In this document: piece by piece, positions 26,996-36,550 of the stretch | Position numbering within the stretch: position 1 is the first letter of the stretch | Layout of the letters: each line of letters begins with the position of its first letter | Assembly (NCBI RefSeq): GCF_000236705.1 | Contig: NC_016599.1 | Coordinates: forward strand, 2,976,001 to 3,040,000 | Source: Owenweeksia hongkongensis DSM 17368 | GTDB taxonomy: Bacteria > Bacteroidota > Bacteroidia > Flavobacteriales > Schleiferiaceae | Direction: 5' to 3' | DNA: 64,000 bases | Program-made: the position numbers and the translations under genes | Notes under the pieces: model-generated | What the model was told of the DNA's origin: nothing | What the model saw: the letters and a program-made list of their open reading frames with translations, nothing else | Database searches by the model: none

Positions 26996-28633
26996 TTACC
27001 CCACCAATTCCATCTGTTTCAAGCTTTCTACTTTGTTTCTTTCCAAAAACTCATCTACAGTTTCAAAGTGCTCAATCACGCGTTTGTTTTTAAACTCAAA
27101 CACTTTTTGTGATAAACCAAGCAGGAAGTCTCTATCGTGAGAAACTAAAATCAAAGTGCCGTCAAATGCTTTCAAAGCTTGCTTCAACACATCTTTTGAT
27201 TTTAAATCTAAGTGATTGGTGGGCTCATCCAGTATAAGAACATTCACTGGTTCCAAAAGCAACTTTACCATGGCCAGGCGAGTTTTTTCTCCTCCTGAAA
27301 GGAAACTAACTTTTTTGTCCAGCACGTCACCGGAAAACATAAAACCTCCCAAAATATTCTTGATTTGGGTGCGAATGTCGCCTTGAGCAATTTGGTCTAC
27401 AGTTTGAAAAACGGTTAAATCCGGATCCAAAAGTGCGGCTTGGTTTTGCGCAAAGTAACCCACTTTGGCATTGTGGCCTAAGTCGCATTGTCCTTCAAAG
27501 TCAATCTCGCCCATGATGGCTTTTATCATGGTAGATTTTCCTTCTCCGTTTCTACCTACAAAACTTACTTTTTCCCCTCTGGAAATGGTCATGTTGGCAT
27601 CATTGAATACTACATGATCTCCATAAGATTTGCTCAATCCTTTTGCAATTACAGGATAATCACCGGAGCGCTGACAAGGTGGGAATCGAAGGTTTAAGGC
27701 TGAGTTGTCTATTTCGTCAATCTCAATGATGTCCAGCTTTTCGAGCATGCGCTCGCGGGAGTTCACCTGATTGGTTTTAGAATACGTTCCCTTAAAACGC
27801 TCAATAAAAGCCATGTTGTCGGCAATAAATTTTTGCTGCTCGTTGTAGGCTTTTATTTGGTGGGCACGCCTTTCTTCACGTAAAGTGAGGTAGTGCGAGT
27901 AGTTTGCTTTGTAGTCGTAAATGCGGCCCATTGTCACCTCGATGGTTCTGTTGGTGATGTTATCAATAAAGGTTTTATCGTGCGAAATCACCATTACCCC
28001 TTTGGCTTTGTTTACCAAAAAGTCTTCCAGCCACACTACGGATTCAATATCAATATGGTTAGTCGGCTCATCCAAAAGTACCAAGTCTGGCTTTTGCAAA
28101 AGGATTTTGGCTAGCTCGATTCGCATACGCCAACCACCACTAAACTCACTGGTTTGGCGATTAAAATCTTCTCGCTTAAAACCAAGGCCCATCAAAGCTT
28201 TTTCAACTTCAGCTTCAAAGTTGGTGTCTTCAATAGAGTAGTATTTTTCGCCTAGTTCAGAAACTCTTTCAATAAGCTTCATGTACTCCTTCGATTCGTA
28301 ATCGGTGCGTGTTTCGAGCTCCTTGTTGATGTACTCCATTTCGTCACGCATCTCAAATATCGCCTGAAAAGCTTTGGAGGCTTCTTCTTTTACAGTGCAG
28401 TTATCTTCAGTTAAAAGGTGCTGAGGCAGGTAGGCAATCACGGCATCTTTTGGGCAATGCACATTTCCTTTGTTGGCTTTTTGAACCCCTGCAATAATTT
28501 TCATCATTGTAGATTTTCCTGCGCCATTTTTACCCATCAGGGCAATCTTGTCATTTTCATTGATTACAAATGAAACATCCTGAAACAGAGCTTCTCCGTT
28601 AAACTCAACACCCAATGCATTAACTGATATCAT
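26996..28633 (-). CDS. ABC-F family ATPase (translation factor type)
   Basis: A 545-residue soluble protein with two ABC domains and no membrane segments. First Walker A GKNGAGKST at 34-42 with signature SGGWRMR; second Walker A GRNGEGKST in the C-terminal half with signature LSGGEKTRLAM; both LDEPTNH Walker B motifs are present. The long charged linker between the domains matches ABC-F proteins of the YbiT/EttA kind, which bind the ribosomal E site. It could be a housekeeping factor or, less likely, an antibiotic-protection protein. An imperfect -7 box (TACCTTCG on the minus strand) precedes it. Confidence 0.9.
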   Translation of the reverse strand: MISVNALGVEFNGEALFQDVSFVINENDKIALMGKNGAGKSTMMKIIAGVQKANKGNVHCPKDAVIAYLPQHLLTEDNCTVKEEASKAFQAIFEMRDEMEYINKELETRTDYESKEYMKLIERVSELGEKYYSIEDTNFEAEVEKALMGLGFKREDFNRQTSEFSGGWRMRIELAKILLQKPDLVLLDEPTNHIDIESVVWLEDFLVNKAKGVMVISHDKTFIDNITNRTIEVTMGRIYDYKANYSHYLTLREERRAHQIKAYNEQQKFIADNMAFIERFKGTYSKTNQVNSRERMLEKLDIIEIDEIDNSALNLRFPPCQRSGDYPVIAKGLSKSYGDHVVFNDANMTISRGEKVSFVGRNGEGKSTMIKAIMGEIDFEGQCDLGHNAKVGYFAQNQAALLDPDLTVFQTVDQIAQGDIRTQIKNILGGFMFSGDVLDKKVSFLSGGEKTRLAMVKLLLEPVNVLILDEPTNHLDLKSKDVLKQALKAFDGTLILVSHDRDFLLGLSQKVFEFKNKRVIEHFETVDEFLERNKVESLKQMELVG

Positions 28634-28773
28634 ACCTATACTTTTTGCGGCCGCGAAGGTATGAAAAGAAGTAGTGCATCAGGTTGAAGTGCTTAATGTT
28701 AACCGTGAAATATTGCTTTGGAAAAAGTAAATGTTTTAACAACTTGCAAGACCGATCACTCAACTAGAACTAA

Positions 28774-29490
28774 ATGAAAAACTACTTAACTCTATTTTTC
28801 TTTTTATCAACCATTACTATTCTTTTAAGTCAACCTCAGGTAGGAATAAGAGCTGGCGTATATGGCTTTAATGAGGAAGTTCTATTCCCAAATGGTGCGA
28901 TTTCCTGGTTAGAAAACGAATTAGATCCTTCGGTTTCAGGGGAGCTGTTTTTTGCACAACACTTTACAAAAAGTAATTGGTTGTGGACGGGGAGTGTTTC
29001 GTATCAAAGATTTAGCTGTGAGGCTGAAATACCATTTATGTACACATATGAATCTCAAGGTCGGGAAATACCTGTTTTTACAACCGGAATGAGAACAGAG
29101 TTTGATAATGTTGTCGGCTTTAGCTTGGGTATTGGTTATGAGTTTCGAAATAGAAATGAATCGCAGAGTTTCAAGATGGAGATTGGGGGGAGATTGCTGG
29201 GGTCTGTACAGAGCGGGATGAGGATAGAAATAGAAGAAAACCCCGACTTAGACTTTGAAGATAACAGTGATAGAGAATTTTCAGAAAGAATAATCTCTGG
29301 TTGTTTTTTTAGACCTAGTTATCAATTTAGAATTGGAGACAAGAATTCTCCATGGACAGCAGTTTTATTTATGGAAGGGAATATGTTGTGGAGAAATAAG
29401 GCGCCAGTTACAAATCCTGTGTTTACCTATGGTGGAGGCTTGGGGATTAGTTTTGCCTTAGAAAGCAAAGGAAGGAATGGTTTAATTTGA
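28774..29490 (+). CDS. exported protein, probable small outer-membrane barrel
   Basis: A 238-residue protein with a signal peptide (hydrophobic 3-18, cleavage near LLSQ) followed by beta-strand-like alternation: VGIRAGVYGF, WTGSVSYQRF, VGFSLGIGYEF and a final strand GGGLGISFAL. The length and pattern suit an 8- to 10-strand outer-membrane barrel, but no named family is recognised. Its last 9 bases overlap the end of the convergent flippase gene. Confidence 0.6.
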   Translation: MKNYLTLFFFLSTITILLSQPQVGIRAGVYGFNEEVLFPNGAISWLENELDPSVSGELFFAQHFTKSNWLWTGSVSYQRFSCEAEIPFMYTYESQGREIPVFTTGMRTEFDNVVGFSLGIGYEFRNRNESQSFKMEIGGRLLGSVQSGMRIEIEENPDLDFEDNSDREFSERIISGCFFRPSYQFRIGDKNSPWTAVLFMEGNMLWRNKAPVTNPVFTYGGGLGISFALESKGRNGLI

Positions 29491-30492
29491 GGCAGCCAAC
29501 TTTTTTCTCCTTCTCGCTCTCCACAAAAATCCGGCAGCAATGGTTCCCGTGATAACCGTCATTACCAACTGACCCGTGTGTACCAAAGTGGCAAAACTCA
29601 CACCATCATCAGAAGCTACACCTAATACGCCAAGACCTAGCATAACCAGGTAATGATAGGCGCCAATTCCACCTGGGGTGGGTACTACCATTCCAAATCC
29701 TGCAGCAATCATTACCAATAATCCGCTGGAAGGGCTTAGATCTTTGGTGGCATCCAAAGAGAATACACATATGTATACCATTAGGTAATACATTAACCAG
29801 ATAAAAATGGTGTGTAGTATAAATGGTGTTTTGGATTTTAGCTGTGAAATAGATTTTAAGCCTTCTTTTATACCATCCCAAAAGTCCCGCACTTTTTGGT
29901 AAACCGGGTGTAGCATAAATTTTTCACGAAGTAGATAAAGTGTAATTCCACCAATAATAATTACTCCTCCAATGGCAATCTTAATATATAAACCTGTGTT
30001 GCTGTCTCCTGTGCCTTGGGTTGCAGAGAAAGCGGTATCAATAAGTTCCATCAGTAAATCAAACTCCAAAATTAAAGTTAGAAGCACCAAAAAGAGGAGC
30101 ATTAAAAAGTCAATGACTCTTTCTAAAATCACCGTTCCAAAAAGTCTGTTTACTGGGATGTCATCGGTTTGGTAAAGAGCAGTACAGCGCGCTAATTCAC
30201 CTGCACGCGGTACGAGCATATTTGCAAAATAACCTACCGTTACCGAATGTATAGCATTCCAGGTATTTGGCTTTTTGCCAAGCGGCTCCAACAAAAGCAC
30301 CCAACGCATTCCACGGCTTATAAAAGCCAGGTAACCCATAATAATGGAAAGAATAACGTAGGTATAATCAGCTTTACGGAAATCGTTTGCCAATTTTTCA
30401 AATTCGGTATTGCGAAAAGCGAGGTAGAAAAGACCCGCTCCCACAGCCATGAATAGAATATACTTTGCTATTTGTTTGAGCTTATCGTTCAA
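29482..30492 (-). CDS. LPG-synthase-TM / flippase-like membrane protein (UPF0104, YbhN type)
   Basis: A 336-residue polytopic membrane protein with about eight helices. FISRGMRWVLLLEPL near 58-72 and the PRAGELARC segment near 95-103 are typical of the lysylphosphatidylglycerol-synthase transmembrane family, and VPTPGGIGAYHYLVMLGLG near 275-293 is the conserved GG.G block. Only the membrane half is present, with no aminoacyl-transferase domain, so it is a lipid-handling or flippase-like protein of unknown substrate. The start is TTG at 30492, 2 bases after the panD stop, implying coupled translation in the panC-panD operon. Confidence 0.85.
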   Translation of the reverse strand: MNDKLKQIAKYILFMAVGAGLFYLAFRNTEFEKLANDFRKADYTYVILSIIMGYLAFISRGMRWVLLLEPLGKKPNTWNAIHSVTVGYFANMLVPRAGELARCTALYQTDDIPVNRLFGTVILERVIDFLMLLFLVLLTLILEFDLLMELIDTAFSATQGTGDSNTGLYIKIAIGGVIIIGGITLYLLREKFMLHPVYQKVRDFWDGIKEGLKSISQLKSKTPFILHTIFIWLMYYLMVYICVFSLDATKDLSPSSGLLVMIAAGFGMVVPTPGGIGAYHYLVMLGLGVLGVASDDGVSFATLVHTGQLVMTVITGTIAAGFLWRARRRKKLAASN

Positions 30493-30494
30493 GC

Positions 30495-30845
30495 TTAGTT
30501 GAGGGTGTTAGTTACCTCATTAGGGAATATAACCGATGGTTTGAAAGTTTTAGCTTCTTCAAAATCCATGTGGGCGTATGAAATGATGATGATGATATCT
30601 CCCGGCTGAACTTTGCGAGCAGCTGGCCCGTTCATGGTAATTTCACCACTTCCACGCTTACCAGTGATAACGTAAGTTTCTAAACGCTCCCCGTTGTTTA
30701 CGTTTACAATAGCAACTTTCTCACCTTCAATGATGTTGGCTGCCTCCATTAAGTCTTCATCCACCGTAATGCTGCCAATATAATTAAGGTCAGCTCCGGT
30801 AATTTTTACCCGGTGAATCTTAGATTTTAATACCTCTATTTGCAT
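30495..30845 (-). CDS. panD: aspartate 1-decarboxylase
   Basis: A 116-residue pyruvoyl enzyme making beta-alanine for pantothenate. The self-cleavage site Gly24-Ser25 (YIGSIT) that produces the pyruvoyl group is intact, as are [12 protein letters not shown] and the [15 protein letters not shown] block. Second gene of panC-panD-flippase, 13 bases after panC. A perfect -7 box overlaps that gap, so it may also have its own promoter. Confidence 0.97.
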   Translation of the reverse strand: MQIEVLKSKIHRVKITGADLNYIGSITVDEDLMEAANIIEGEKVAIVNVNNGERLETYVITGKRGSGEITMNGPAARKVQPGDIIIIISYAHMDFEEAKTFKPSVIFPNEVTNTLN

Positions 30846-30849
30846 GGCG

Positions 30850-30857
30850 CAAAAGTA
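30850..30857 (-). promoter_or_regulatory. candidate -7 box immediately before panD
   Basis: TACTTTTG on the minus strand, separated from the panD ATG by only four bases (CGCC). A start at the usual distance would give an essentially leaderless panD mRNA inside the panC-panD gap. No well-placed -33 TTG is seen. Confidence 0.45.
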
Positions 30858-30858
30858 C

Positions 30859-31701
30859 TTAAATTAATTGCAAATTATCTATAAGTCTCACTCCTGAAAT
30901 GTAGGCGGCAATAAAGGCGCGAGCGGGGTCGGTGTTTGACCATGAATCTAAGGGAAGGAGAGTGTTTTCGTTCACTATTTGGGCATATTCAAGTTCTAAT
31001 TCACTGCCCTCAAAACGTTGAGAAACCAAATTTATTAGCTCTTGCGGAGAATGATCCTTGTAGTTTTCCTTCATCCAGTTTAAGCTTTGCCAAATGATAA
31101 GAGACTTTTCCTGGTCTTCGGCAGAAAGAAGTTGATTGCGACTACTAAGGGCCAGTCCTTTTTGACTGCGCTCAATTGGGTGAGGGATAATTTCTACATC
31201 AAACCCCATTACTTTGGTAAGTTGACGAATAATGAGAAGTTGCTGAAAATCCTTCTCCCCAAAGTAGGCCTTCGTGGGATTTACTATTTCAAAAAAGCGA
31301 CCAACAATAGTTGCAACACCATCAAAATGCCCTGGGCGATGCGCGCCTTCCATTACGGTGTCCAGCCCGTTCAAGTTAATTTTTACAGATTCTGTTTTCT
31401 CGGGGTACATCTCCTCTTCACTCGGAAGAAAAATTATATCGCAGCCCGTTTTCTCCAGTTTGGCAATGTCAGAGTCCACTTCCCGAGGATATTTTGCCAA
31501 ATCCGTTTTGTTGTTAAACTGTGTAGGGTTTACAAAAATGCTAATTATGCTGATGTCGTTTTCGCGTGAAGCGTGATCGATCAAAGCAAGGTGTCCGCTA
31601 TGTAGGGCGCCCATTGTAGGTACAAAACCGATAGACAATCCTTGTCCCCTAAGTTGGGAAAGGTGATTTTGCAAATCGGAAACCTTGGTGAAAATCTGCA
31701 T
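30859..31701 (-). CDS. panC: pantothenate synthetase
   Basis: A 280-residue enzyme joining pantoate and beta-alanine with ATP. The nucleotidyl-transferase HxGH motif is His34-Ser-Gly-His37 in [32 protein letters not shown] and GEKDFQQL are the usual substrate-binding blocks, and [12 protein letters not shown] is the KMSKS-like loop. Family length. First gene of panC-panD-flippase, divergent from the glgA-like operon (99 bases between starts). Confidence 0.97.
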   Translation of the reverse strand: MQIFTKVSDLQNHLSQLRGQGLSIGFVPTMGALHSGHLALIDHASRENDISIISIFVNPTQFNNKTDLAKYPREVDSDIAKLEKTGCDIIFLPSEEEMYPEKTESVKINLNGLDTVMEGAHRPGHFDGVATIVGRFFEIVNPTKAYFGEKDFQQLLIIRQLTKVMGFDVEIIPHPIERSQKGLALSSRNQLLSAEDQEKSLIIWQSLNWMKENYKDHSPQELINLVSQRFEGSELELEYAQIVNENTLLPLDSWSNTDPARAFIAAYISGVRLIDNLQLI

Positions 31702-31739
31702 TTAATGGCTGTTAAAGCGGACAAAGCTATATATATAAG

Positions 31740-31770
31740 TTGAAAAATTGCGATTAAAATAGTACTTTTG
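31740..31770 (+). promoter_or_regulatory. promoter of the glgA-like/DUF4270/glmS operon
   Basis: A TTG at 31740-31742, 20 bases, then TACTTTTG at 31763-31770 match the Bacteroidota TTG-N19-21-TAnnTTTG promoter. The start codon follows 30 bases after the -7 box. Confidence 0.75.
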
Positions 31771-31800
31771 CAGCTTATTTACCCAAAGTAACAAGCTCTG

Positions 31801-32619
31801 ATGGATAGTAAAAGAATTCTGTATGTAAGTCAGGAAATTCACCCTTATCTCCCCGAAAACGAAATATCAAAACCTTCGCTCGCTTTGCCTAAAAAGATGA
31901 ATGAGCGTGGGCATCAGGTACGTGTTTTTATGCCAAGATATGGGTTGATTAATGAAAGGAGACATCAGCTTCATGAAGTGATTCGCTTAAGCGGGATCAA
32001 CATTATTGTAAATGATATGGACCAGCCTTTGATTATAAAGGTGGCATCTGTGCCTCAGGCACGTATGCAGGTTTACTTTATTGATAATGAAGAGTATTTT
32101 AAAAGAAAGGCCACCTTTTATGATGAGGATGACAATTTCTTTGAGGATAATGACCAACGTGCCATTTTCTTTTGTCGTGGCGTAGTAGAAACGGTGAAAA
32201 AACTGGGTTGGTCGCCTGATATTATTCACTGCCACGGATGGATGGCAAGCTTCCTTCCTATGTATCTTAAGAAGTTTCATTACGATGATCCATTATTTGC
32301 TGAAAGTAAATTGGTGCTATCCGTATACGATCATAAAGAACACAAGATGGGAGATTCTTTAAAGAAAAACCTTGAGTTTGATGGTATAGATGGTGAAGAT
32401 TTAGCGAGATATGAAGACGCTGATTTGAACAAACTTTATGCTGCTGCTGCGCATTATTGCGATGGTGCTGTAGTAGGAAGCGAAAATGTTTCGCAGGAAG
32501 TAAAAGATATGATCGCAAAAAACGTTGATACCTTGGTTGACTATTCTGGAGAGGATGATCAAGCCGATAAAATCCAGGAGCTATATGAAACTATAGTGGT
32601 GGAAGAATCTGTGGCATAA
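31801..32619 (+). CDS. stand-alone GT5 starch/glycogen synthase catalytic domain
   Basis: A 272-residue protein equal to only the N-terminal GT5 half of glycogen synthase: ILYVSQEIHPYLPE at the start replaces the usual KTGGLADV segment, with later IIHCHGWMASFLPMYLKK and YDHKEHKMGDSL. The C-terminal GT1 half that carries the nucleotide-sugar site in full-length synthases is absent, and the frame ends cleanly, so this is the short Bacteroidota form rather than a visible truncation. It opens an operon with a DUF4270 lipoprotein and glmS, which hints at a role in cell-surface sugar chemistry. Activity is uncertain. Confidence 0.8.
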   Translation: MDSKRILYVSQEIHPYLPENEISKPSLALPKKMNERGHQVRVFMPRYGLINERRHQLHEVIRLSGINIIVNDMDQPLIIKVASVPQARMQVYFIDNEEYFKRKATFYDEDDNFFEDNDQRAIFFCRGVVETVKKLGWSPDIIHCHGWMASFLPMYLKKFHYDDPLFAESKLVLSVYDHKEHKMGDSLKKNLEFDGIDGEDLARYEDADLNKLYAAAAHYCDGAVVGSENVSQEVKDMIAKNVDTLVDYSGEDDQADKIQELYETIVVEESVA

Positions 32620-32628
32620 AGAAGGTAT

Positions 32629-34020
32629 ATGACATTATTGAATAATTTTTTTAGAAAGACAGCCATTCTTGCAATGGCTTCTTTGCTTTTTATAGGTTGC
32701 GAAAAACCGAATGATGAGCTTGGTTTTAATCAGGTGATTGATGGTGTGCCCGGTGTGGCAGACTTGGTTTTTGACAGTCTTATAAGCTATACTCATAATC
32801 AAGATAGTATTTTGGTGGCATTGGCTCGCGAAAGTCAGTCAGCGCTTGGTGGGTATGCTGGTAATAGGCTTTTGGGGTCTATGACTGATGGAAGTTTTGG
32901 CAGAGCTGAAGCTTCGGTGATAGCTCAAGTAGCACTCGAAGAAAACAATATTGACTTTGGTACTCAACCTCGGATTGATTCTGTATTTCTCTACATGGAA
33001 TATAATGGTTTTTATGGAGATACATTCAAACCAATGAATTATGAGGTGTATCAACTCAGTGGAGGTGTTTTTCCGAATGGAGTTTTACTTGATGCTGAGG
33101 GTGTGACGGTAGATAGCGCTTATTATTCTGATTATATACCAAATTATGCAACAAAGCTAGGCGAGTTACTGAATCATAAGCCAAAACCAAGTTCACCAAT
33201 GGTGTTGAATGGGGATGTGGTAAAGGCTGGTTTGAAAATTCCTTTGGATACCAGTTTCTTTAAAACAAACATTATAGAGGCACCATCAAGTGCTTTTGAA
33301 AATGATGCAGCATTTATTGAGTATTTTAAAGGTCTTTATATAAGGACGGTAAATACGGATGGTAGTATTGTTTATTTGAATTTAAATACTGCGAATTCTG
33401 GTATTCATGTATACTTCTCGGATAGAGCAGACACCACCAATGAAGCCCAAAGAGTTGGCTTCAACTTTTTGCAAAGTAATAGCCCTTTACCTATAAATCT
33501 TTCAATTTTCGAGCAAGATTACTTAGGTGCTCCTACAGCCTTTAACCTGAGTATGCAGGATACAATCATAGGCGAAAATGTGAGCTATGCTCAGGCAATG
33601 GGCGGAGTATATACAGTGTTTGAAATTCCAGGATTGGATAGTATTGCTAATAAAGGATACTTGATAAATCAAGCCATATTGGAAGTATATAAGGCTGCAG
33701 GAACAGGTAGTGGACTCACTCCAAATAGTAGGCTGGAGATCCGTTCATTTGAAGGCGGTGAAATGCAGGGAACCATAAAGGATTTTGATGCTGGCAATAC
33801 CTTAACTGGAGGAGGAAATTTAGTTTCTGAGCCTCTGAGAGCAGGAAAGTATACATTTGATATTACTAGATATGTATTTGAAATAGCAAATGGTGAAAAG
33901 CTTACAAAGCTTGCCATTACACCATATTTGAAAAGCTCTTTAGCTAATAGAGTTATTTTGGCGGGCGGTAGTAATTCGCAGACGCCTATGAGTTTAAAAA
34001 TATATTTAACCAAGCCGTAA
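32629..34020 (+). CDS. DUF4270 lipoprotein
   Basis: A 463-residue lipoprotein with leader ending LLFIGC (Cys near 24) followed by EKPNDELG, then DUF4270 features: NRLLGSMTDGSFGRAEAS, PRIDSVFLYMEYNGFYGD, and a C-terminal FDITRYVFEIANGEK with a beta-rich end. The family is restricted to Bacteroidota, is outer-membrane anchored and uncharacterised. The gene lies 9 bases after the GT5 gene and 4 bases before glmS; as far as I recall this three-gene order recurs in Flavobacteriia. Confidence 0.9.
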   Translation: MTLLNNFFRKTAILAMASLLFIGCEKPNDELGFNQVIDGVPGVADLVFDSLISYTHNQDSILVALARESQSALGGYAGNRLLGSMTDGSFGRAEASVIAQVALEENNIDFGTQPRIDSVFLYMEYNGFYGDTFKPMNYEVYQLSGGVFPNGVLLDAEGVTVDSAYYSDYIPNYATKLGELLNHKPKPSSPMVLNGDVVKAGLKIPLDTSFFKTNIIEAPSSAFENDAAFIEYFKGLYIRTVNTDGSIVYLNLNTANSGIHVYFSDRADTTNEAQRVGFNFLQSNSPLPINLSIFEQDYLGAPTAFNLSMQDTIIGENVSYAQAMGGVYTVFEIPGLDSIANKGYLINQAILEVYKAAGTGSGLTPNSRLEIRSFEGGEMQGTIKDFDAGNTLTGGGNLVSEPLRAGKYTFDITRYVFEIANGEKLTKLAITPYLKSSLANRVILAGGSNSQTPMSLKIYLTKP

Positions 34021-34024
34021 GATT

Positions 34025-35869
34025 ATGTGTGGTATAGTAGGTTACATTGGGCATAGAAATGCAGTGCCTGTAGTTTTAAATGGACTTAGAAGGTTGGAAT
34101 ACCGTGGGTACGACAGTGCAGGTATTGCCGTGATGAATGAAGATGGGCTAAGTCTTATTAAGTGTAAAGGAAAGGTTTCAGATCTTGAGGAAAAGATAAA
34201 CGGAACATTAAAAGAGAGTGGGATTGGAATAGGGCATACCAGATGGGCTACACATGGTGTGCCTAATGATGTAAATGCGCACCCACATGCGTCAAACTCT
34301 GGCAAGATTGTTCTTATCCATAATGGAATTATAGAAAACTATGCGTCTATAAAGGAGGCATTGGCTGGTAGAGGTGTGGCTTTTAAAAGTGATACCGATA
34401 CTGAAGTTTTGGTGAACCTCATTGAGGACATCAAAAATGCCGAAGGAATAAGTTTGGCGAAAGCCGTGCGTAGCGCACTTAACCAAGTGGTGGGCGCGTA
34501 TGCTATTGCGGTATTTGAAGTTGATAATCCCAAGAAAGTGGTGGTTGCCAAAAAAGGTAGCCCGCTAGTTTTGGGTATTGGTGAGAATGAATTTTTCATT
34601 GCTAGCGATGCCACTCCATTTTTAGAGTATACTAAGACAGCTGTATACTTAGAAGATGATGAAATGGCCGTTGTAGAAATTGGCAAAGAAGTAGAAGTTC
34701 GCTCTATTCCTAGCAATAAGGCTATTGATCCTTATGTACACCAATTAAAAATGGACATTGAAGCTATTGAAAAAGGTGGCTATGATCATTTTATGCTTAA
34801 GGAAATTTATGAGCAGCCAAAGTCTATTCGCGATACTTTGCGTGGACGATTGTTACCAGAGCAAGGCCTTATAAAAATGGGCGGTGTATTTGAGTACCGC
34901 GAAAAGATTGTAAATGCTGAGCGTATCATTATTATAGGATGTGGTACCTCATGGCACGCTGGCTTGGTAGCCGAATATCTTTTTGAAGACTTAGCACGTA
35001 TTCCTGTGGAAGTGGAGTACGCTTCTGAGTTTAGATACCGTAACCCGGTTATTACCGAAAAGGATGTGGTAATCGCTATTAGTCAGTCAGGAGAAACTGC
35101 AGATACTTTAGCCGCGATTAAGTTGGCAAAGGAAAAAGGAGCTACCATTTTTGGTATTTGTAATGTCGTAGGATCTTCTATTGCTAGAGAAACCCATGCT
35201 GGTGCTTACACCCACGCAGGTCCAGAAATAGGTGTTGCTTCTACCAAGGCATTTACTGCACAGGTAGCTGTATTGGCGCTTATGGCATTGAGAATTGCTC
35301 ATGATAGAGGTGTGCTCAAGCAATCCTACTATCACCAACTTTTGACTGAGTTGGATAGCATTCCAGAGAAAATAGAAAAGATGCTAGAGAGCGATGCTCA
35401 GGCAAGACATATTTCTGAACTATATAAGGATGCTCAAAACTTCCTTTACTTAGGTAGAGGATTCAACTTCCCCGTAGCACTGGAAGGGGCTTTGAAGCTT
35501 AAAGAAATCAGTTACATACATGCAGAAGGATACCCAGCTGCAGAGATGAAGCACGGTCCTATTGCGCTTATTGATGAAAATATGCCAGTGGTGGTCATTG
35601 CTCCAAAGAGCGGACAATACGAGAAAATTGTAAGTAATATTCAGGAGGTAAAGGCTAGAAACGGTAAAGTAATAGCTGTGGTTAGCAATGGTGATTCTGA
35701 GATAGCCCGGATGGCCGATCACGTAATTGAAATTGAAGAAACCGCGGAAGTATTTTCTCCATTATTGACTACTATTCCTTTGCAATTATTGTCTTACCAT
35801 ATCGCGGTAATGCGCGGGTGTAATGTAGATCAGCCCCGTAACTTGGCGAAGTCTGTTACCGTGGAATAG
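34025..35869 (+). CDS. glmS: glutamine-fructose-6-phosphate aminotransferase (isomerizing)
   Basis: A 614-residue enzyme making glucosamine-6-phosphate, the entry to peptidoglycan and lipid A precursors. The glutaminase domain begins with Cys2 (MCGIVGYIG), with RWATHG and HNGIIENY; two SIS isomerase domains follow (GCGTSWHAG near 305, SQSGETADT near 348) and the C-terminus ends with DQPRNLAKSVTVE, the conserved sugar-phosphate tail. Length is normal. Last gene of a three-gene operon; no glmS ribozyme is seen upstream, as expected outside Firmicutes. Confidence 0.97.
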   Translation: MCGIVGYIGHRNAVPVVLNGLRRLEYRGYDSAGIAVMNEDGLSLIKCKGKVSDLEEKINGTLKESGIGIGHTRWATHGVPNDVNAHPHASNSGKIVLIHNGIIENYASIKEALAGRGVAFKSDTDTEVLVNLIEDIKNAEGISLAKAVRSALNQVVGAYAIAVFEVDNPKKVVVAKKGSPLVLGIGENEFFIASDATPFLEYTKTAVYLEDDEMAVVEIGKEVEVRSIPSNKAIDPYVHQLKMDIEAIEKGGYDHFMLKEIYEQPKSIRDTLRGRLLPEQGLIKMGGVFEYREKIVNAERIIIIGCGTSWHAGLVAEYLFEDLARIPVEVEYASEFRYRNPVITEKDVVIAISQSGETADTLAAIKLAKEKGATIFGICNVVGSSIARETHAGAYTHAGPEIGVASTKAFTAQVAVLALMALRIAHDRGVLKQSYYHQLLTELDSIPEKIEKMLESDAQARHISELYKDAQNFLYLGRGFNFPVALEGALKLKEISYIHAEGYPAAEMKHGPIALIDENMPVVVIAPKSGQYEKIVSNIQEVKARNGKVIAVVSNGDSEIARMADHVIEIEETAEVFSPLLTTIPLQLLSYHIAVMRGCNVDQPRNLAKSVTVE

Positions 35870-35894
35870 GACTAAGTTGAGTTTGAAATATTAT

Positions 35895-35922
35895 AAACCT
35901 GTCAGCGAAAGTTGACGGGTTT
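35895..35922 (+). terminator. terminator of the glmS operon
   Basis: AAACCTGTCA pairs with TGACGGGTTT (one G-U) around an eight-base loop and runs into a T tract. Confidence 0.85.
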
Positions 35923-35966
35923 TTTTATGTCAAGAAATTATTATTGGAAAAGCAGTAAAGAAGTGA

Positions 35967-36533
35967 TTACTTCTTGTTGTACTCATTCATAGCGGTATTT
36001 AAACCTGCTAAGGCGAAGGTTTCTATAGCTCCGCAGGAAAGCTCAATTCGTGGTTTTAGATCCGTGATCTCCTGAGCTTCCCACTCCCCAAGTACATAAT
36101 TTACCTGGCCTCCTTTTGGGTAGTCATTACCAATACCAAAACGAAGACGAGGATAATCCTGCCTTCCAAGAATTTGATTTATGCTTTTCAAACCATTGTG
36201 GCCTCCATCGCTTCCTTTTCCCTTTAGGCGTATAGCGCCAAAGGGAAGGGCGATTTCATCAACCACTACCAGTAAGTTCTGTAAAGGAATTTTTTCGTGC
36301 TGTAGCCAATAATTGATGGCCTTGCCGCTAAGGTTCATATAGGTGGAAGGTTTGATAAGAACCAGCTCTTTATTCTTCACCTTAAGATAGGCAACATCAG
36401 CGTAACGATCGGTCTTAAAACTAATATTGGACGCACCGGCAAGTGCGTCCAATATTTTAAAACCTATATTATGACGGGTTTCAGCGTAATCTTCACCGAT
36501 ATTTCCTAATCCGGCTATGAGATACTTTTTCAC
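35967..36533 (-). CDS. pth: peptidyl-tRNA hydrolase
   Basis: A 188-residue Pth that releases tRNA from stalled peptidyl-tRNA. Catalytic His21 (ETRHNIGF), Asn67 in MNLSGKAIN and Asp92 (VVVDEIALPFG) are present. It starts with GTG at 36533. Third gene of prs-rplY-pth, 17 bases after rplY, an arrangement common in bacteria. Confidence 0.96.
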   Translation of the reverse strand: MKKYLIAGLGNIGEDYAETRHNIGFKILDALAGASNISFKTDRYADVAYLKVKNKELVLIKPSTYMNLSGKAINYWLQHEKIPLQNLLVVVDEIALPFGAIRLKGKGSDGGHNGLKSINQILGRQDYPRLRFGIGNDYPKGGQVNYVLGEWEAQEITDLKPRIELSCGAIETFALAGLNTAMNEYNKK

Positions 36534-36550
36534 CCTAAATAGTGTTTAGA

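Noticed and set aside
31801-32619. Frameshifted or truncated glycogen synthase
   Set aside because: The frame ends in a normal stop 9 bases before the next gene, and no remnant of the GT1 half follows; short GT5-only forms are usual in Bacteroidota.
34021-34024. glmS ribozyme upstream of glmS
   Set aside because: glmS starts four bases after the DUF4270 gene, leaving no room for the ribozyme.
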